Both the position numbers and the translations under genes were made by a program. A DNA stretch of 64,000 nt, taken from NCBI GenBank assembly GCA_023393115.1, contig JAEWMS010000023.1, forward strand, positions 1-64,000, read 5' to 3'. Below the pieces are notes generated by a model. The model saw nothing but the letters and a program-made list of their open reading frames with translations. It made no database searches and was not told the DNA's origin. Shown here in pieces: positions 11,301-19,428 of this stretch; the first letter of the stretch is position 1; every line of letters starts with the position of its first letter. Origin of the DNA: Bacillota bacterium. GTDB taxonomy: Bacteria; Bacillota; Clostridia; Acetivibrionales; DSM-1351.

Positions 11301-12766
11301 GGATGTCCCACTACAACGCCCGAACTGAGCGTATCTACTATATAGTTACCAGTGACTTCGCAATCCTTGACGTCGTTCTCAAGATGAATACCATTAAATC
11401 CGGTAAGCCCGATCTTACCGTTCAGAACTTTGATGTTCCTCGCCGCGTTGACCATTACAGCCGCCGGCGGTATGTCATACCCGCGGTAGAATGTCTCATG
11501 CCAGTTTATGTAACTTGGGAAGTAAACTTTGTTCACTATACAGCCCTGAACAGACGCAAAGCCGTGTGAATTGGTAGTTACCGGACCGGATCCGTCGCTA
11601 AGTGTATATGTACCTGTTAGTTCATATAGTTTATAGTCGGTGTGGGCAAAGGTCAATCCGTTAAAGGTTATATTTGTAACACGTCCTTCATCAGAGTCCG
11701 GAACAGGGTTTAACCTGTCTCCCACAGGGATTCCTCTTATGTCAACCACCGTCTCAAGCTTTGGAATGACCACTTCGGCAGTATTGATATCTTCTCCTTC
11801 AAGTGGGATGTAATAAAGTGTACTTTCGGCCTGGTCAAAATAGAAATCTCCGCGTTTGTTCAGGAATTCGAAAGCGTTACGGATTACTTGATTGTTACCA
11901 GGATTGTACTGTGTGTTATTACTCAAAGACTGCGAAATGGCCGCATACGGCATCTGGAATCGGAGCATAGTGCCGCCGGATTTGCCGCTGGATTCCGGCG
12001 CTGGTTCAGCCGATGCGAAGCATACAAACGGTCTCGCCCATCTGGCGGTGGAGCCACCCACGCTTTCGGCTTCGATGTTTTGGGGGTTTTTAGTATCAGG
12101 TGTCAGACCTACACTGGCGCTGAACACGATAGCAGCCCGGATGTTGTTACCATTCTGCCACGCCCAAGGGTTATCGGTACCGGTAAAGCTGACTGTGGGA
12201 GTGCCGTCAGTGGTTCTGTTGCCCGATGTTATTGTACCGCTCAGTGTCATGTTTGCGCGCTTGTCGTTTACATAAATTGCACGCAATTTTTCGTTCCTGT
12301 TAAGGGTCGTTTTATACACCGTTAAGCCGCCGGTCTGGGTAAGGCCTGTAGCTTCTGTCCATACGCCTTTTTCCAGCATCTCACCGCCGCTGATTACCGG
12401 CTTTGCGCCGGGAGCCGCTTCATAGCGAATAGTGCAACTTGCACTTCCTGAATCATCTTTATCAAAAACCAGAGTATCATCAAGCGGATAGAACCCATCT
12501 GCAATTTGTACGACGATATCCCCTCCGGTCTTAGGAAGAGTCCTTACCTTTTCTTTTGCCTTCGCAATAGTTTTAAAAGGCGCATCAATTGTTCCCTCAT
12601 TACTATCGTCTCCTGTCGGAGATACATAGAAGGTTGCCTGTGTTGATCCAGTTGAACCGCTTTCTGCGGCAACCGGAAAAGATGCAAATGTGAAAAGACT
12701 GCCGAAAGCAATTATAAAAGCTAAAAACACAGATAAACATTTCCTATACCAACCTACCAGTTTCAT
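5306..12766 (-). CDS. Giant SLH-anchored surface protein with parallel beta-helix, LamG-like, CBM9-like and FN3 modules
   Basis: A 2486-residue exported protein. The start is set at 12766, where AAAGGAGGC precedes MKLVGWYRK; an ATG 45 bases upstream lacks such a site. Modules in order: signal peptide (1 to about 34, FPVAAES); DUF1565-like start (TFYVSPTGDDSNEGT) leading into a right-handed beta-helix to about residue 750; Ig-like linkers; a LamG-like domain beginning DLWLKADEG; a four-helix FIVAR-like segment; a CBM9-like domain (WDDDNLYVLVRVRDNE); five FN3 repeats; a Gly/Ser/Thr-rich linker; and three C-terminal SLH repeats that bind cell-wall polymer. The beta-helix resembles polysaccharide lyases and hydrolases, so a cell-surface glycan-degrading enzyme is likely, but catalytic residues could not be assigned. 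It is a monocistronic unit closed by a terminator. Confidence 0.85.
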   Translation of the reverse strand: MKLVGWYRKCLSVFLAFIIAFGSLFTFASFPVAAESGSTGSTQATFYVSPTGDDSNEGTIDAPFKTIAKAKEKVRTLPKTGGDIVVQIADGFYPLDDTLVFDKDDSGSASCTIRYEAAPGAKPVISGGEMLEKGVWTEATGLTQTGGLTVYKTTLNRNEKLRAIYVNDKRANMTLSGTITSGNRTTDGTPTVSFTGTDNPWAWQNGNNIRAAIVFSASVGLTPDTKNPQNIEAESVGGSTARWARPFVCFASAEPAPESSGKSGGTMLRFQMPYAAISQSLSNNTQYNPGNNQVIRNAFEFLNKRGDFYFDQAESTLYYIPLEGEDINTAEVVIPKLETVVDIRGIPVGDRLNPVPDSDEGRVTNITFNGLTFAHTDYKLYELTGTYTLSDGSGPVTTNSHGFASVQGCIVNKVYFPSYINWHETFYRGYDIPPAAVMVNAARNIKVLNGKIGLTGFNGIHLENDVKDCEVTGNYIVDTLSSGVVVGHPTHIYENDEPITHESKDSGIRSWSGVDKEKYQSGTEAVPQDIYITNNFMYRNCYGFPGANTLTSFYTTNMQVLHNYLYDSTYGAMSIGWGWCEYDGYGYTSHGTDKNGSPYAGTHETSLARSPDISTTSRDNKINYNRVEEVCTVVNDSGAIYSLGRQGDPGNLPDGGTWDAVKSLSNSPVTDPNNNWNPDNWTNFTEMNYNFLDPNPNNKPTDSNNWTNGFHPDEGSTFIKMIGNVVQSKLSHSPGRSRLYEFNNWKRKSDMIAVDGYVDGDNDQNGGPRIIFNNYKNVDRIWPVKGNEIVLNSGLTDEYVHMIPKSLIADTEFELASNVLMGKGETLNRRGLLKPEDTVWLAPAGTTEFVEGSNMTKAAGDEKTINAPTTAGEYKLYIVYGDGRETATSKYTVYVDASASAVNVEDGGKYEVSAVRPLKLVLSDDFIYTLNGKPVENGYEIATEGNWRLVLGTPSKPSSKIINFTTTVSLANKLLPADVAVAPGGTVRFAYDLDDSTRKIWISSSSGGHFDGGDDETVTSGDALGMIAPSLPGPYVIYVLEEDGTVVSQSHARVVVRDMTPVDIPRNGLDLWLKADEGVVTDDTGNVTSWKNMGNVPATLVPADVPGSGGDGLGKPSGNPILQREAYDYVNFAAASRPLKAAGFKDYNGKTQMTIYALVNPKATANNSSDQGGLVYFGMNEPYESWAGNDGWSGINLGVGSNRINLRFGNAVAWSGGGSSFATNITDLTSVRAQLNGSSREVYVDNSLIGSDNNSTALNGNRSDLGIGYSMAAATPYRFLGQVAQILIYDRVLTNDEIAKIETYFDQVKAGGGGPANPINTGVDKTLLTAFIEKVNELDKTLYTKESWKSFATALSDAKVTASNNEIGQDEADNAYYALRDAYKGLTQLPNGIGTAAYGTPVLGGEGLDPIWNTTVSLPISKHLTMANGPTDGYGKVLWDDDNLYVLVRVRDNELNKSNSAAHEQDSIEVFVDETNSKASSYGSGMGQYRINYGNEASFNPGSISAGFESFAKVVDGGYYIETKIPFKTMKPSLDHVIGFDVQINDAGSTGGRQDVIMWHDETGESWNNGSKWGVVTLIEYVEEDATAPTWPAESRLTASNIGENAVTLNWTSAVDDTEVTVYEIYRGTEKIGTTAGNINSYEAVNLEAGTEYTFTAQAGDQAGNISTDGPSVTVTTLPKAGEEDTIAPTWPMGCTVTGSAIGINAVTLRWTPAQDNVGVTIYEVYNGTDMIGKVAGNINSYEVMNLEAGTEYTFAVQAGDQAGNISVDGPSVTLTTLADNGEGDVQAPYWPEGSSITTTDVTENGLTLTWPAALDNATVTGYVIYNGDVQLAVLPGNVTSYTVSGLKVATQYTFTIKAKDASLNWSEPGLSVTETTRQEEQQDTTAPVWPEGSSIIVSEITETGLTLTWPAALDNTAVTGYAIYNGDVQLAMLGNVNRYTVSGLKAATQYTFTIKAKDASLNWSEPGLSVTETTRQEEQPDTTAPVWPEGSELYASGISKTGLWLNWTAAQDDTKVTSYRVYRDSRLIATVPGNTSNYYVTGLTSGTTYMFSVQAGDAAGNWSSVGPSAYVTTDSSSSGGNSGGSSGSSNSGSSSTTTPTVTTVPGKVKTSTPVVVKGTSTVTVDANELAKVLTQTKVAMVEIPEAAGVNGYVVSLPTSVFGAGNASKTIEIVTETASIKLPLNMFSSTDLAGADRIELIIDKVDTSDLDSAKKTLIGDKPLVDIKLMVNGKEKPWSNAGVPLTIKIPYTPTSSELANTEYLTVWYIAQDGAVKMKDAKYVPSEKAMVFTTTHLSQYAVVYVKVDFIDMQKHSWAAEAVKALVENGIIEGTSSTEFSPSMKITRAEYVAWLVRALGMTADFKDNFSDVKETDKYYREIGIAKELGISVGYDGKFSPEREISRQELVTLTINTLKLANKPLEKGTAEDLNKYTDAGKIAKYASENMATMVKMGFITGNSNTTLNPVGNTTRAEAAAILYKIYSKEW
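6548..8025 (-). repeat. Five tandem FN3-coding repeats, two of them near-identical at DNA level
   Basis: This stretch encodes five FN3 modules of about 98-100 residues. The third and fourth modules are almost the same in DNA. The block from about 6831 recurs from 7125, offset by 294 bp, with only scattered substitutions. A second, more diverged pair recurs about 300 bp apart (7436 and 7736). The near identity shows recent duplication or gene conversion within the array. Confidence 0.85.
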
Positions 12767-13292
12767 TTTTTGCCTCCTTTGAATTAAACTTGTCAACATT
12801 TTCTTATCCAATACTGCTTAAAACGTTGTGCCAATTAGTTGATGAAATCAACAAGTAAAGAAATTGTTCTGAATAATACCGGCCTATAGCCTCCTCTCTG
12901 TTTATTATTTTATTCTAATAACCCCAATGTATAGTTGAGGCTAAAACATTAACAAGCAATTATGGTATTTTACAGTGATTTCTGAACTATTAGTCTGAAC
13001 AAAGATGCGGCCTGAGCTGCCTGAAACGGATGTTATCTGAACATTATGCGAGGATATTTAGTACTATTTTGCATTTTTGAAAGTTTATTTTACAGTTTCA
13101 TAGTATATTGTTATTGCTACTTTTTTTTAAGGGATTATTTTTGGGTAATACGGAAAAAAATCGGGTTATCACAAAAAAATCTTAAAACCTGATTGCACTT
13201 CAATTAAATAAACTCCTGAAATTATAGCCACACAACACGAGTGTACAAATATAATTTCAGGAGTTCTGACCAGGTTTTTGTTTTACTAGTTT
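12767..13292. other. 526-bp intergenic region upstream of the SLH beta-helix gene
   Basis: No credible gene. It holds the terminator of the GH2 gene (13211-13265), a 6-bp-arm inverted repeat gttgatgaaatcaac (12838-12852), and a possible minus-strand promoter TTGTTA / 16 bp / TATACA (12928-12955). That would leave a leader of about 150 bases before the beta-helix gene. I could not match the leader to a known riboswitch. Confidence 0.4.
13211..13265 (-). terminator. Long-stem terminator after the GH2 gene
   Basis: AACTCCTGAAATTATA and TATAATTTCAGGAGTT form a perfect 16-bp stem with a 23-base loop. It starts 27 bp beyond the GH2 stop codon. The T-run on the minus-strand side is weak (TTATTTAATTG), so it may act in mRNA 3'-end stability as much as in termination. 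Confidence 0.65.
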
Positions 13293-16200
13293 TTATACAG
13301 TTATTACGTCAAGGCTTCCTATGGCAGCTTCACTGTCATTGTTGAAACCCTCGATTGCAACAAATCTGATGTATTTACCAGTCTTACTCCTGGTAACATT
13401 AAAACCGTCATCGATCCGATCCAGAAGAATCTCTTGTTTTTCCAGATTATTTTCAAAGCTTCCGGAAGCAACAGGTTTTCCGTATTGAACGGGATCACAG
13501 GTTACGTATATCTCATACTTGGATATAAGTCCTATTTTCATGCCATCCTGTCTTGGTAAATAGGTAAAGCCTTTTATTCCTGTCCTTTCAGTAAGCTCAA
13601 TATCTATGACATAGGGGTATTGTCCCCCCATTGTTATCCAGAAGTTCGACGTGTCAGAATCAAGAATATATTCAACCTTACTTGAGTACTTTGTATTTGA
13701 TGCTTTTATATTCTTTGTAAGTAATTTTAAAGTTGATTCAGTATTCTTTGACAGTATATCTGTCAGAATATTCTCCTCCACACAGAATTCAGGGTTAAAC
13801 AGCTCACTTTGAGCATATTTCAAAAGGCTGTGTCTCAGTTGCCATGCCACAGGTAACCCTCTTAATTCACCATTCAAATCAAGGCTGCACACTAAAAGTT
13901 TTCCGTTGAGAACTTTTGCTTCAAAAACAACGGCCAGTTTGTTATTCCTGACAGGATGATCTATAGCATATACAACAGGCTCAAATCCTTCCGGCAATTC
14001 ATTTATACCGATGCATTTTGAATCGGCAAGGAGTTCCCACCATTGCCAGTTTGCATGGAATTCGGTAGGAAAATTCGAAAGTGAGGGATGATTGGGGTCA
14101 CAGAGAATACCCATGGTTTTTCTCTGGTTTTCAAACATCTGAGTATTCCAGAAGGGCGTTGTAAAACACATTGCCTCGGAATTCCTTACATTTCCCGAAA
14201 ACATAAGCACCGTTCCGCCCTTTGACAAGGTTTCGGCTGTATGGTCATTCCAGCTGTCTGTAACACATATGTTTTCCGGTATTTCAATATCGACTTCTTT
14301 GGGATATACCCAGATATCCCACTGATTTGTTACACAAATGTTGTCTACAGTAAGTTTTAATATAAGCTTTTCAGCGGTTGTTACCTTATTGAGTTCCGTC
14401 TCCACCTTTCCGATATTAGAAAGCCTGCCCTGGGGGATATTAATATCGTTAAAATTACCGCAGTCATATATGTTACCTTCAAGGTCTGCCAATTCCCAAC
14501 CGATATTCAGGTGTAAATAGTCATTTTGACTGTAGTTTGAGAAGTCAACCTCGGCGCTGAACATCTCACTATTTAACCATACACGCTTTGGAAGTCGTGC
14601 AAGAAGTACCGAATGATTACACCAGTTTATGAACTCCCGGGGTTCAACCAGACCTTTTGAATCCCAAAAGGCATCCAACCATCCCACAAGTGCAGTACCC
14701 TGTCCCGGGAAATCATGCATGTCAAGAAGCTGAAAACCTCCGTAATCGGCTGTTCTCAGTGATCTTTCTATCTCTTCCCTGTAAAACAAAACCGCCAGCT
14801 TTCCGGAAGCTTTCACAAATTCACTATTTTTATGATAAAGCTGTTTTGATATTGCGGACTCTTTAAAGGTCTCCAGATTTTTTGCCCTTAGGACACCTGT
14901 ATACTTCTTTATTTCTTCAAAGTCAGGATAAACTTCCCATTGTCCCACTTCATGGGATATGGTGGGAACATTTATACCTTTAAGTGTCTCGCCGTAATCG
15001 GAGGTTGTTTCAGGCCTCTCTTTGTTAAAAATAGCCTCACAGCGTCTATTTATACATTCACCGTTTACTCTTGACTCATGGGCAACATAGTACTGGTCCC
15101 CCTTGTTTGGCTTTATTCCCACTCTGGGTTCTGCAGCATTGTTAGCTGCTGCCGAATATAGGTGCCTGTTGTCTATTTCCCTGCCCAATTCAACAAATTC
15201 GGCAAGCATTTCATAGTCACCGCGAAGTTCATTCCCCATGCACATCATGCAAAAGGACGGATGATTTCCGTACTCATTAAGAATTCTCAACAGCTCCTGT
15301 CTCAAAAAACTATCTCGAGGTTCATCCTGTCCCAGCGGTGGAGCAGTATATCCGAATAGGGGCAGTTCTGTCTGTAGTATTATCCCCACTTCATCGGCAG
15401 CCGTAAATGCGGCTTCTCCGGGACACCATGAATGAAACCTGAAGTGATTGATTCCATAGGATTTTCCTATCGAATATATACGCTTCCAGTCTTCAACCTC
15501 CATTGACGGATACCCTGTAATTGGAAAATTACCCGCATCATGTGTTCCTCTTAAAAACACTCTTTTGCCGTTCATCTCAAAAACAGGGCCTTCTGATCTA
15601 AAGCTTCGAATACCAAAGGAAAACTGTTCTGAGTCTGAATAAATTTCATTCCCATTATCGCTTCTGCATTCCAAATCAATATCCATTCTGTACAGGTGTT
15701 GATTGAACTCATCCCACAATCCCAGTTTGCCCTCATACTCCTGGTCCAATTCCGCAGTATATGATGAATTTGCATCTATCCTAAAATTATGGGAATCCTT
15801 TATAATGGCACCACCACCGTGTTTCTGGTATACCGAATGTCTTATAATTCCTTTGGCAGCTTTTTCAGAAGTATTAACCAACAGCAGTCTGGTTGTTAAC
15901 CGACTGTTGTCCATATCCGAATAAACATCTGCCCTTTCCACATATACTTTATCTCTTATATCCAGCTCTATTCTTCCCACAATACCATTCCATATGGTCT
16001 GCACCTCTTCCGAATATCCGTGACTCATGATTCCCAGATTGAAGACAGGTGAATTATCAACCCTGATACTGATTAGGTTTTCACCGGCTTTAAGCATACC
16101 CCCCAGGTTATATCTATGGGGAGTACATAAACTATTTTCTGAACCTACATATTTGCCATTTATCCATAGGTCGGTTTTCCACATACATCTTTCTAAAATC

Positions 16201-16463
16201 AACGTGGCATGCTTATTAACTATTTCGTCAGACAGGAACACTACTCTGTTGTACCATGCTGCACCAACATATTTTCGGATACGGTTCAACCTGAAGGTAT
16301 CAGTCTCCGTTATCGGCTTACCCATACCATTTTCATCAAGAGTACCGGGTAATTTAATAACTTCTGGAAATACACCTTCAAACCATTTCTCACTTTCTCC
16401 CATATTTTTTTCATCAAGAGCTACATACCACTCCCCGTTCAGCGGGATAGACCTTCTACTCAT
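13293..16463 (-). CDS. Glycoside hydrolase family 2 protein with C-terminal discoidin-like domain
   Basis: A 1056-residue enzyme of the beta-galactosidase/beta-glucuronidase/beta-mannosidase family. It shows the GH2 sugar-binding jelly roll (about 40-175, WYNRVVFL, DLWINGKYVG), the Ig-like domain (175-285) and the TIM barrel (285-600). The acid/base Glu412 follows Asn411 (MGNELRGD), and the nucleophile is probably Glu505 in TISHEVGQWE. The C-terminus (about 930-1056) looks like an F5/8-type carbohydrate-binding domain. There is no signal peptide, so it acts in the cytoplasm on imported oligosaccharides. AGGAGAGG precedes the ATG. A membrane AraC-type regulator is divergently transcribed upstream and probably controls it. 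Sugar specificity is not readable. Confidence 0.88.
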   Translation of the reverse strand: MSRRSIPLNGEWYVALDEKNMGESEKWFEGVFPEVIKLPGTLDENGMGKPITETDTFRLNRIRKYVGAAWYNRVVFLSDEIVNKHATLILERCMWKTDLWINGKYVGSENSLCTPHRYNLGGMLKAGENLISIRVDNSPVFNLGIMSHGYSEEVQTIWNGIVGRIELDIRDKVYVERADVYSDMDNSRLTTRLLLVNTSEKAAKGIIRHSVYQKHGGGAIIKDSHNFRIDANSSYTAELDQEYEGKLGLWDEFNQHLYRMDIDLECRSDNGNEIYSDSEQFSFGIRSFRSEGPVFEMNGKRVFLRGTHDAGNFPITGYPSMEVEDWKRIYSIGKSYGINHFRFHSWCPGEAAFTAADEVGIILQTELPLFGYTAPPLGQDEPRDSFLRQELLRILNEYGNHPSFCMMCMGNELRGDYEMLAEFVELGREIDNRHLYSAAANNAAEPRVGIKPNKGDQYYVAHESRVNGECINRRCEAIFNKERPETTSDYGETLKGINVPTISHEVGQWEVYPDFEEIKKYTGVLRAKNLETFKESAISKQLYHKNSEFVKASGKLAVLFYREEIERSLRTADYGGFQLLDMHDFPGQGTALVGWLDAFWDSKGLVEPREFINWCNHSVLLARLPKRVWLNSEMFSAEVDFSNYSQNDYLHLNIGWELADLEGNIYDCGNFNDINIPQGRLSNIGKVETELNKVTTAEKLILKLTVDNICVTNQWDIWVYPKEVDIEIPENICVTDSWNDHTAETLSKGGTVLMFSGNVRNSEAMCFTTPFWNTQMFENQRKTMGILCDPNHPSLSNFPTEFHANWQWWELLADSKCIGINELPEGFEPVVYAIDHPVRNNKLAVVFEAKVLNGKLLVCSLDLNGELRGLPVAWQLRHSLLKYAQSELFNPEFCVEENILTDILSKNTESTLKLLTKNIKASNTKYSSKVEYILDSDTSNFWITMGGQYPYVIDIELTERTGIKGFTYLPRQDGMKIGLISKYEIYVTCDPVQYGKPVASGSFENNLEKQEILLDRIDDGFNVTRSKTGKYIRFVAIEGFNNDSEAAIGSLDVITV

Positions 16464-16987
16464 AATTTTAACCTCTCCTTAAGTAAGTACTTTAGTTACG
16501 TTGGATGATCATCTCCGGTTATTGTTGCATTTATATAACTATATTGATATTATATTTGTGCCTTTTTCTTTTATCCTAATGTACCTCGCGAATATTACCC
16601 CTTAACTGAGCCCTGGTCACTTAGGTGGATACAAAAGTCTTGATAATGTGACCCTTTGTTATAAGATGCTGTATAGGATACTAAAAACTAAAAAGACAAC
16701 AAGTATGTTGAAAGCTTCAGGAGTGGACACTGGTTTTAACAGCTGCAACTATTTCGGCTTGGTTTTAAAGGATATGAAGGTTGCTCTCCTAACAAATTCA
16801 GGGAATTGCATTCCACAACTTAATATGCGGCAAATAGGCTACCCTCATAGTTTACAGCAATATAAGCAGATTGAAAATGTGCATTTTTTTAGGTATTGTA
16901 TATTTTTTAGGTTTAAACCTTATACTTAATTTTAGTGATATAATAATTATATAATATTATGTAAATAAAAAGACTTGGAGCAATAGT
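16464..16987. other. 524-bp divergent regulatory region between GH2 and the AraC-type regulator
   Basis: It separates two divergent genes and should hold both promoters. A perfect 10-bp palindrome GATGATCATC (16504-16513) lies 41 bp upstream of the GH2 ATG. On the plus strand, TATAAT-like boxes at 16939-16944 and 16950-16955 lie ahead of the regulator, without a clear -35. An open frame at 16648-16929 has no coding-like composition or recognisable protein, so I see no gene here. Confidence 0.4.
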
Positions 16988-19324
16988 ATGGACATCAAAC
17001 GATTTAAAAAATTTACCAAAGTACTATCTGTCAAAGCCTCAAATAAGTATCTTTTAAAATACTTCATCACTTATTTTACTGTTTTAATAATTCCGCTGGT
17101 AATAGGCTATGCATATTACATCAATACATATAAAATTGTATATTCTGATGCTATAAATGAAAATAATACTATACTCAGGCAGGCTTCCTCCATTCTTGAA
17201 CAGAGATTCGAAGAAGTCGACTCAATGGCTGATCAAATTATTTCAAATGGTTTTGTTAGTGCGTTTCAGGGTATTAGAAATCCTTTACAGTACCCTAATT
17301 CCTATTCAATCATAAGGACAAGGGACAGCCTTACCAATTATAATACCTCCAACAAATTTGTTTGGAACTATTTTATCTTTTTTAACAAAAGTGAAATGGT
17401 TATGAATAATCAGCTTACTTATACATATGAAGATTTTTATAAACAGTATATGAGCTTTAAGGGTATTTCCTATGACGAGTGGTATGAGAAAATAACCAAA
17501 AACCTCAATGAAGGTGGTCTATCCGGAGAAATAGAAGCCGAATTGTACAATTATACTCCCTCGGGTACTGTAAACATGACAATGGTTACATATACAAAAC
17601 CCTTAATTTCCTATGGACAAAATGACGGTATAGTTATGCTTGTCATAGATAAAAAAGAAATAACAGATCTCCTATCTTCAATAAATACCTATGATGGTGG
17701 AGTAACATATATAGAAAACAAGGCCGGAGAAATTATAACTTACTATTCAGGTGAGGAATGTGATATCCAGGCTGTCCAAGCTGCAGTTAATAATAGTACA
17801 TTAAAGTCGGATGGTTCATCAGAGGCCACTATAAACAGCAAGAAAATGATGGTAAACCAATTCCAGACTAAAAACGGTTTTAAATATGTGGCAGTTCAAT
17901 CTAAAAAGGTTATTCTGGAAAAAGCTAACAAGCTAAAGATTATCATTTTCATAGTATTGTTTATTTCTTTTTTATTCGGTACTCTTATTTCTTATATAAT
18001 GGCAAAAAGAAGTGCAAAGCCTTTACAGGATATATTAAGTAATATACAGATTAGTGAAATCAGTGAAGATATTTTTAAGAATATCAAGTATACCATTAGT
18101 GAACTAGGTGATAAAAACAGCAATTTAAAGCGAACTATTGATGAGCAGATACCTATTTTAAAAACAACCTTTCTTACAAGGCTTATAAATGGGGAGTTCA
18201 ACTCCAAAGAGGAGGTTGAAAATATATCCAGGTGTATCAATATGAATTATAAAAATAGCGTATACTCTATTATTATTTTTAGATTTGATACCGACCTGAA
18301 CAATTACGATACTCTGGAATTGACAATTGTAAGTTCCTTTAAACAATTTTTGAGGGATATACTTGACAGGGTTGTTCCCAATGCTCTTATTAGTGATCTT
18401 GATGAACAGCAGTTGGTTATGCTTTTAGATTATCCAGCCTTCAAGCAGGAACAGCTTAATCTATATATTGAAAAAGTGGCCGCACGTCTGAAGCAGGAAA
18501 TGCCAAAAAACTTATTCGAGAGCCTTTTGATTTCCTGTGGTAATATTGTAAATCAGTTGATCGATATACCCATATCTTTTGAAAAGGCAAAGCTTGCATT
18601 CAAATTCAATTCTGCAAACAGACACAGTAATATCCTGTGGTATGCCGAAACAGGTAATTATACAGTTAATTACTATTTCCCTACTGATTTGCAGACAAAG
18701 CTTATTAATAATGTTAAGGCAGGAGATAAAGAGGCTGTGAAATCCATTCTAAATATTCTCTTTACCAAGAATATTATGGAATCCAACCTTTCAACTTCAC
18801 TGCATAAGCTATTTATTTACGAGTTGCTGGGAATAATTATTAAATTGTGGAATCAGATTGGATCTGATGAAAATACTTACAATTATATCATAAGCAATAC
18901 CGATAATCTTGACAAATACAGTGAACTCAAGCAGATTAAGATAATAACCGATTCCTATTACATGCTTTGTGATATAATGAGTGGACAATCGGACAAACAG
19001 AGTCAGAATACCAATAATCAAATTATTGATTATATTAATGATAATTATCATGATTGTAATATATCTCTGGCTTCAATAGCTGACAAATTCAATATGAACG
19101 AATCTTATTTGTCATATATATTCAAGCAACAAAGTGGTATTAAGCTTTCTTCATATATTGAGAATTTAAGGATAGATAAAGCTAAAACGCTGCTGGGAAG
19201 CACAGACTTGCCTATAAATGAAATTGCTTTGAAAACAGGATATCTATCTACAAACACTTTTTGCCGTGCATTTAGACGAGTAACCGGCATTAACGCAACG
19301 ACTTTCCGAGGTAATAATATATAA
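16988..19324 (+). CDS. Membrane-bound AraC-family transcription regulator
   Basis: A 778-residue single-protein sensor-regulator. A transmembrane helix at about 24-45 and another at about 317-340 bracket a large extracellular sensing region. A cytoplasmic linker leads to a C-terminal AraC double helix-turn-helix (about 680-778, with SLASIADKFNMNESYLSYIF and DLPINEIALKTGYLSTNTFC). Such proteins sense outside sugars and bind DNA without a separate kinase. TTGGAG lies 7 bases before the ATG. It is the only plus-strand gene in the first 39 kb and is divergent from the GH2 gene, the likely target. It lacks HAMP and kinase motifs, so it is not a histidine kinase. Confidence 0.85.
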   Translation: MDIKRFKKFTKVLSVKASNKYLLKYFITYFTVLIIPLVIGYAYYINTYKIVYSDAINENNTILRQASSILEQRFEEVDSMADQIISNGFVSAFQGIRNPLQYPNSYSIIRTRDSLTNYNTSNKFVWNYFIFFNKSEMVMNNQLTYTYEDFYKQYMSFKGISYDEWYEKITKNLNEGGLSGEIEAELYNYTPSGTVNMTMVTYTKPLISYGQNDGIVMLVIDKKEITDLLSSINTYDGGVTYIENKAGEIITYYSGEECDIQAVQAAVNNSTLKSDGSSEATINSKKMMVNQFQTKNGFKYVAVQSKKVILEKANKLKIIIFIVLFISFLFGTLISYIMAKRSAKPLQDILSNIQISEISEDIFKNIKYTISELGDKNSNLKRTIDEQIPILKTTFLTRLINGEFNSKEEVENISRCINMNYKNSVYSIIIFRFDTDLNNYDTLELTIVSSFKQFLRDILDRVVPNALISDLDEQQLVMLLDYPAFKQEQLNLYIEKVAARLKQEMPKNLFESLLISCGNIVNQLIDIPISFEKAKLAFKFNSANRHSNILWYAETGNYTVNYYFPTDLQTKLINNVKAGDKEAVKSILNILFTKNIMESNLSTSLHKLFIYELLGIIIKLWNQIGSDENTYNYIISNTDNLDKYSELKQIKIITDSYYMLCDIMSGQSDKQSQNTNNQIIDYINDNYHDCNISLASIADKFNMNESYLSYIFKQQSGIKLSSYIENLRIDKAKTLLGSTDLPINEIALKTGYLSTNTFCRAFRRVTGINATTFRGNNI

Positions 19325-19328
19325 CCAA

Positions 19329-19376
19329 AAGGGAGTATCGCTAAGTACTAAGAAAAGTAGTTAGCGATACTCCCTT
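19329..19376. terminator. Bidirectional terminator between convergent genes
   Basis: AAGGGAGTATCGCTAA pairs perfectly with TTAGCGATACTCCCTT (16 bp, 16-base loop). T-rich sequence follows on the plus side and A-rich sequence precedes it. It serves the plus-strand regulator and probably the minus-strand operon ending at 19429. Confidence 0.8.
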
Positions 19377-19428
19377 ACTTTTGTTCCCTTAATTCATTTA
19401 TTAATTTCATTTGCTTAATCCTTGCCGC

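Noticed and set aside
12767..12960. Possible riboswitch in the leader of the SLH beta-helix gene
   Set aside because: Only a short inverted repeat is visible; no known aptamer core could be matched.
16648..16929. 93-codon plus-strand open frame between GH2 and the AraC regulator
   Set aside because: No ribosome site, no recognisable domain, and it sits in an AT-rich promoter region.
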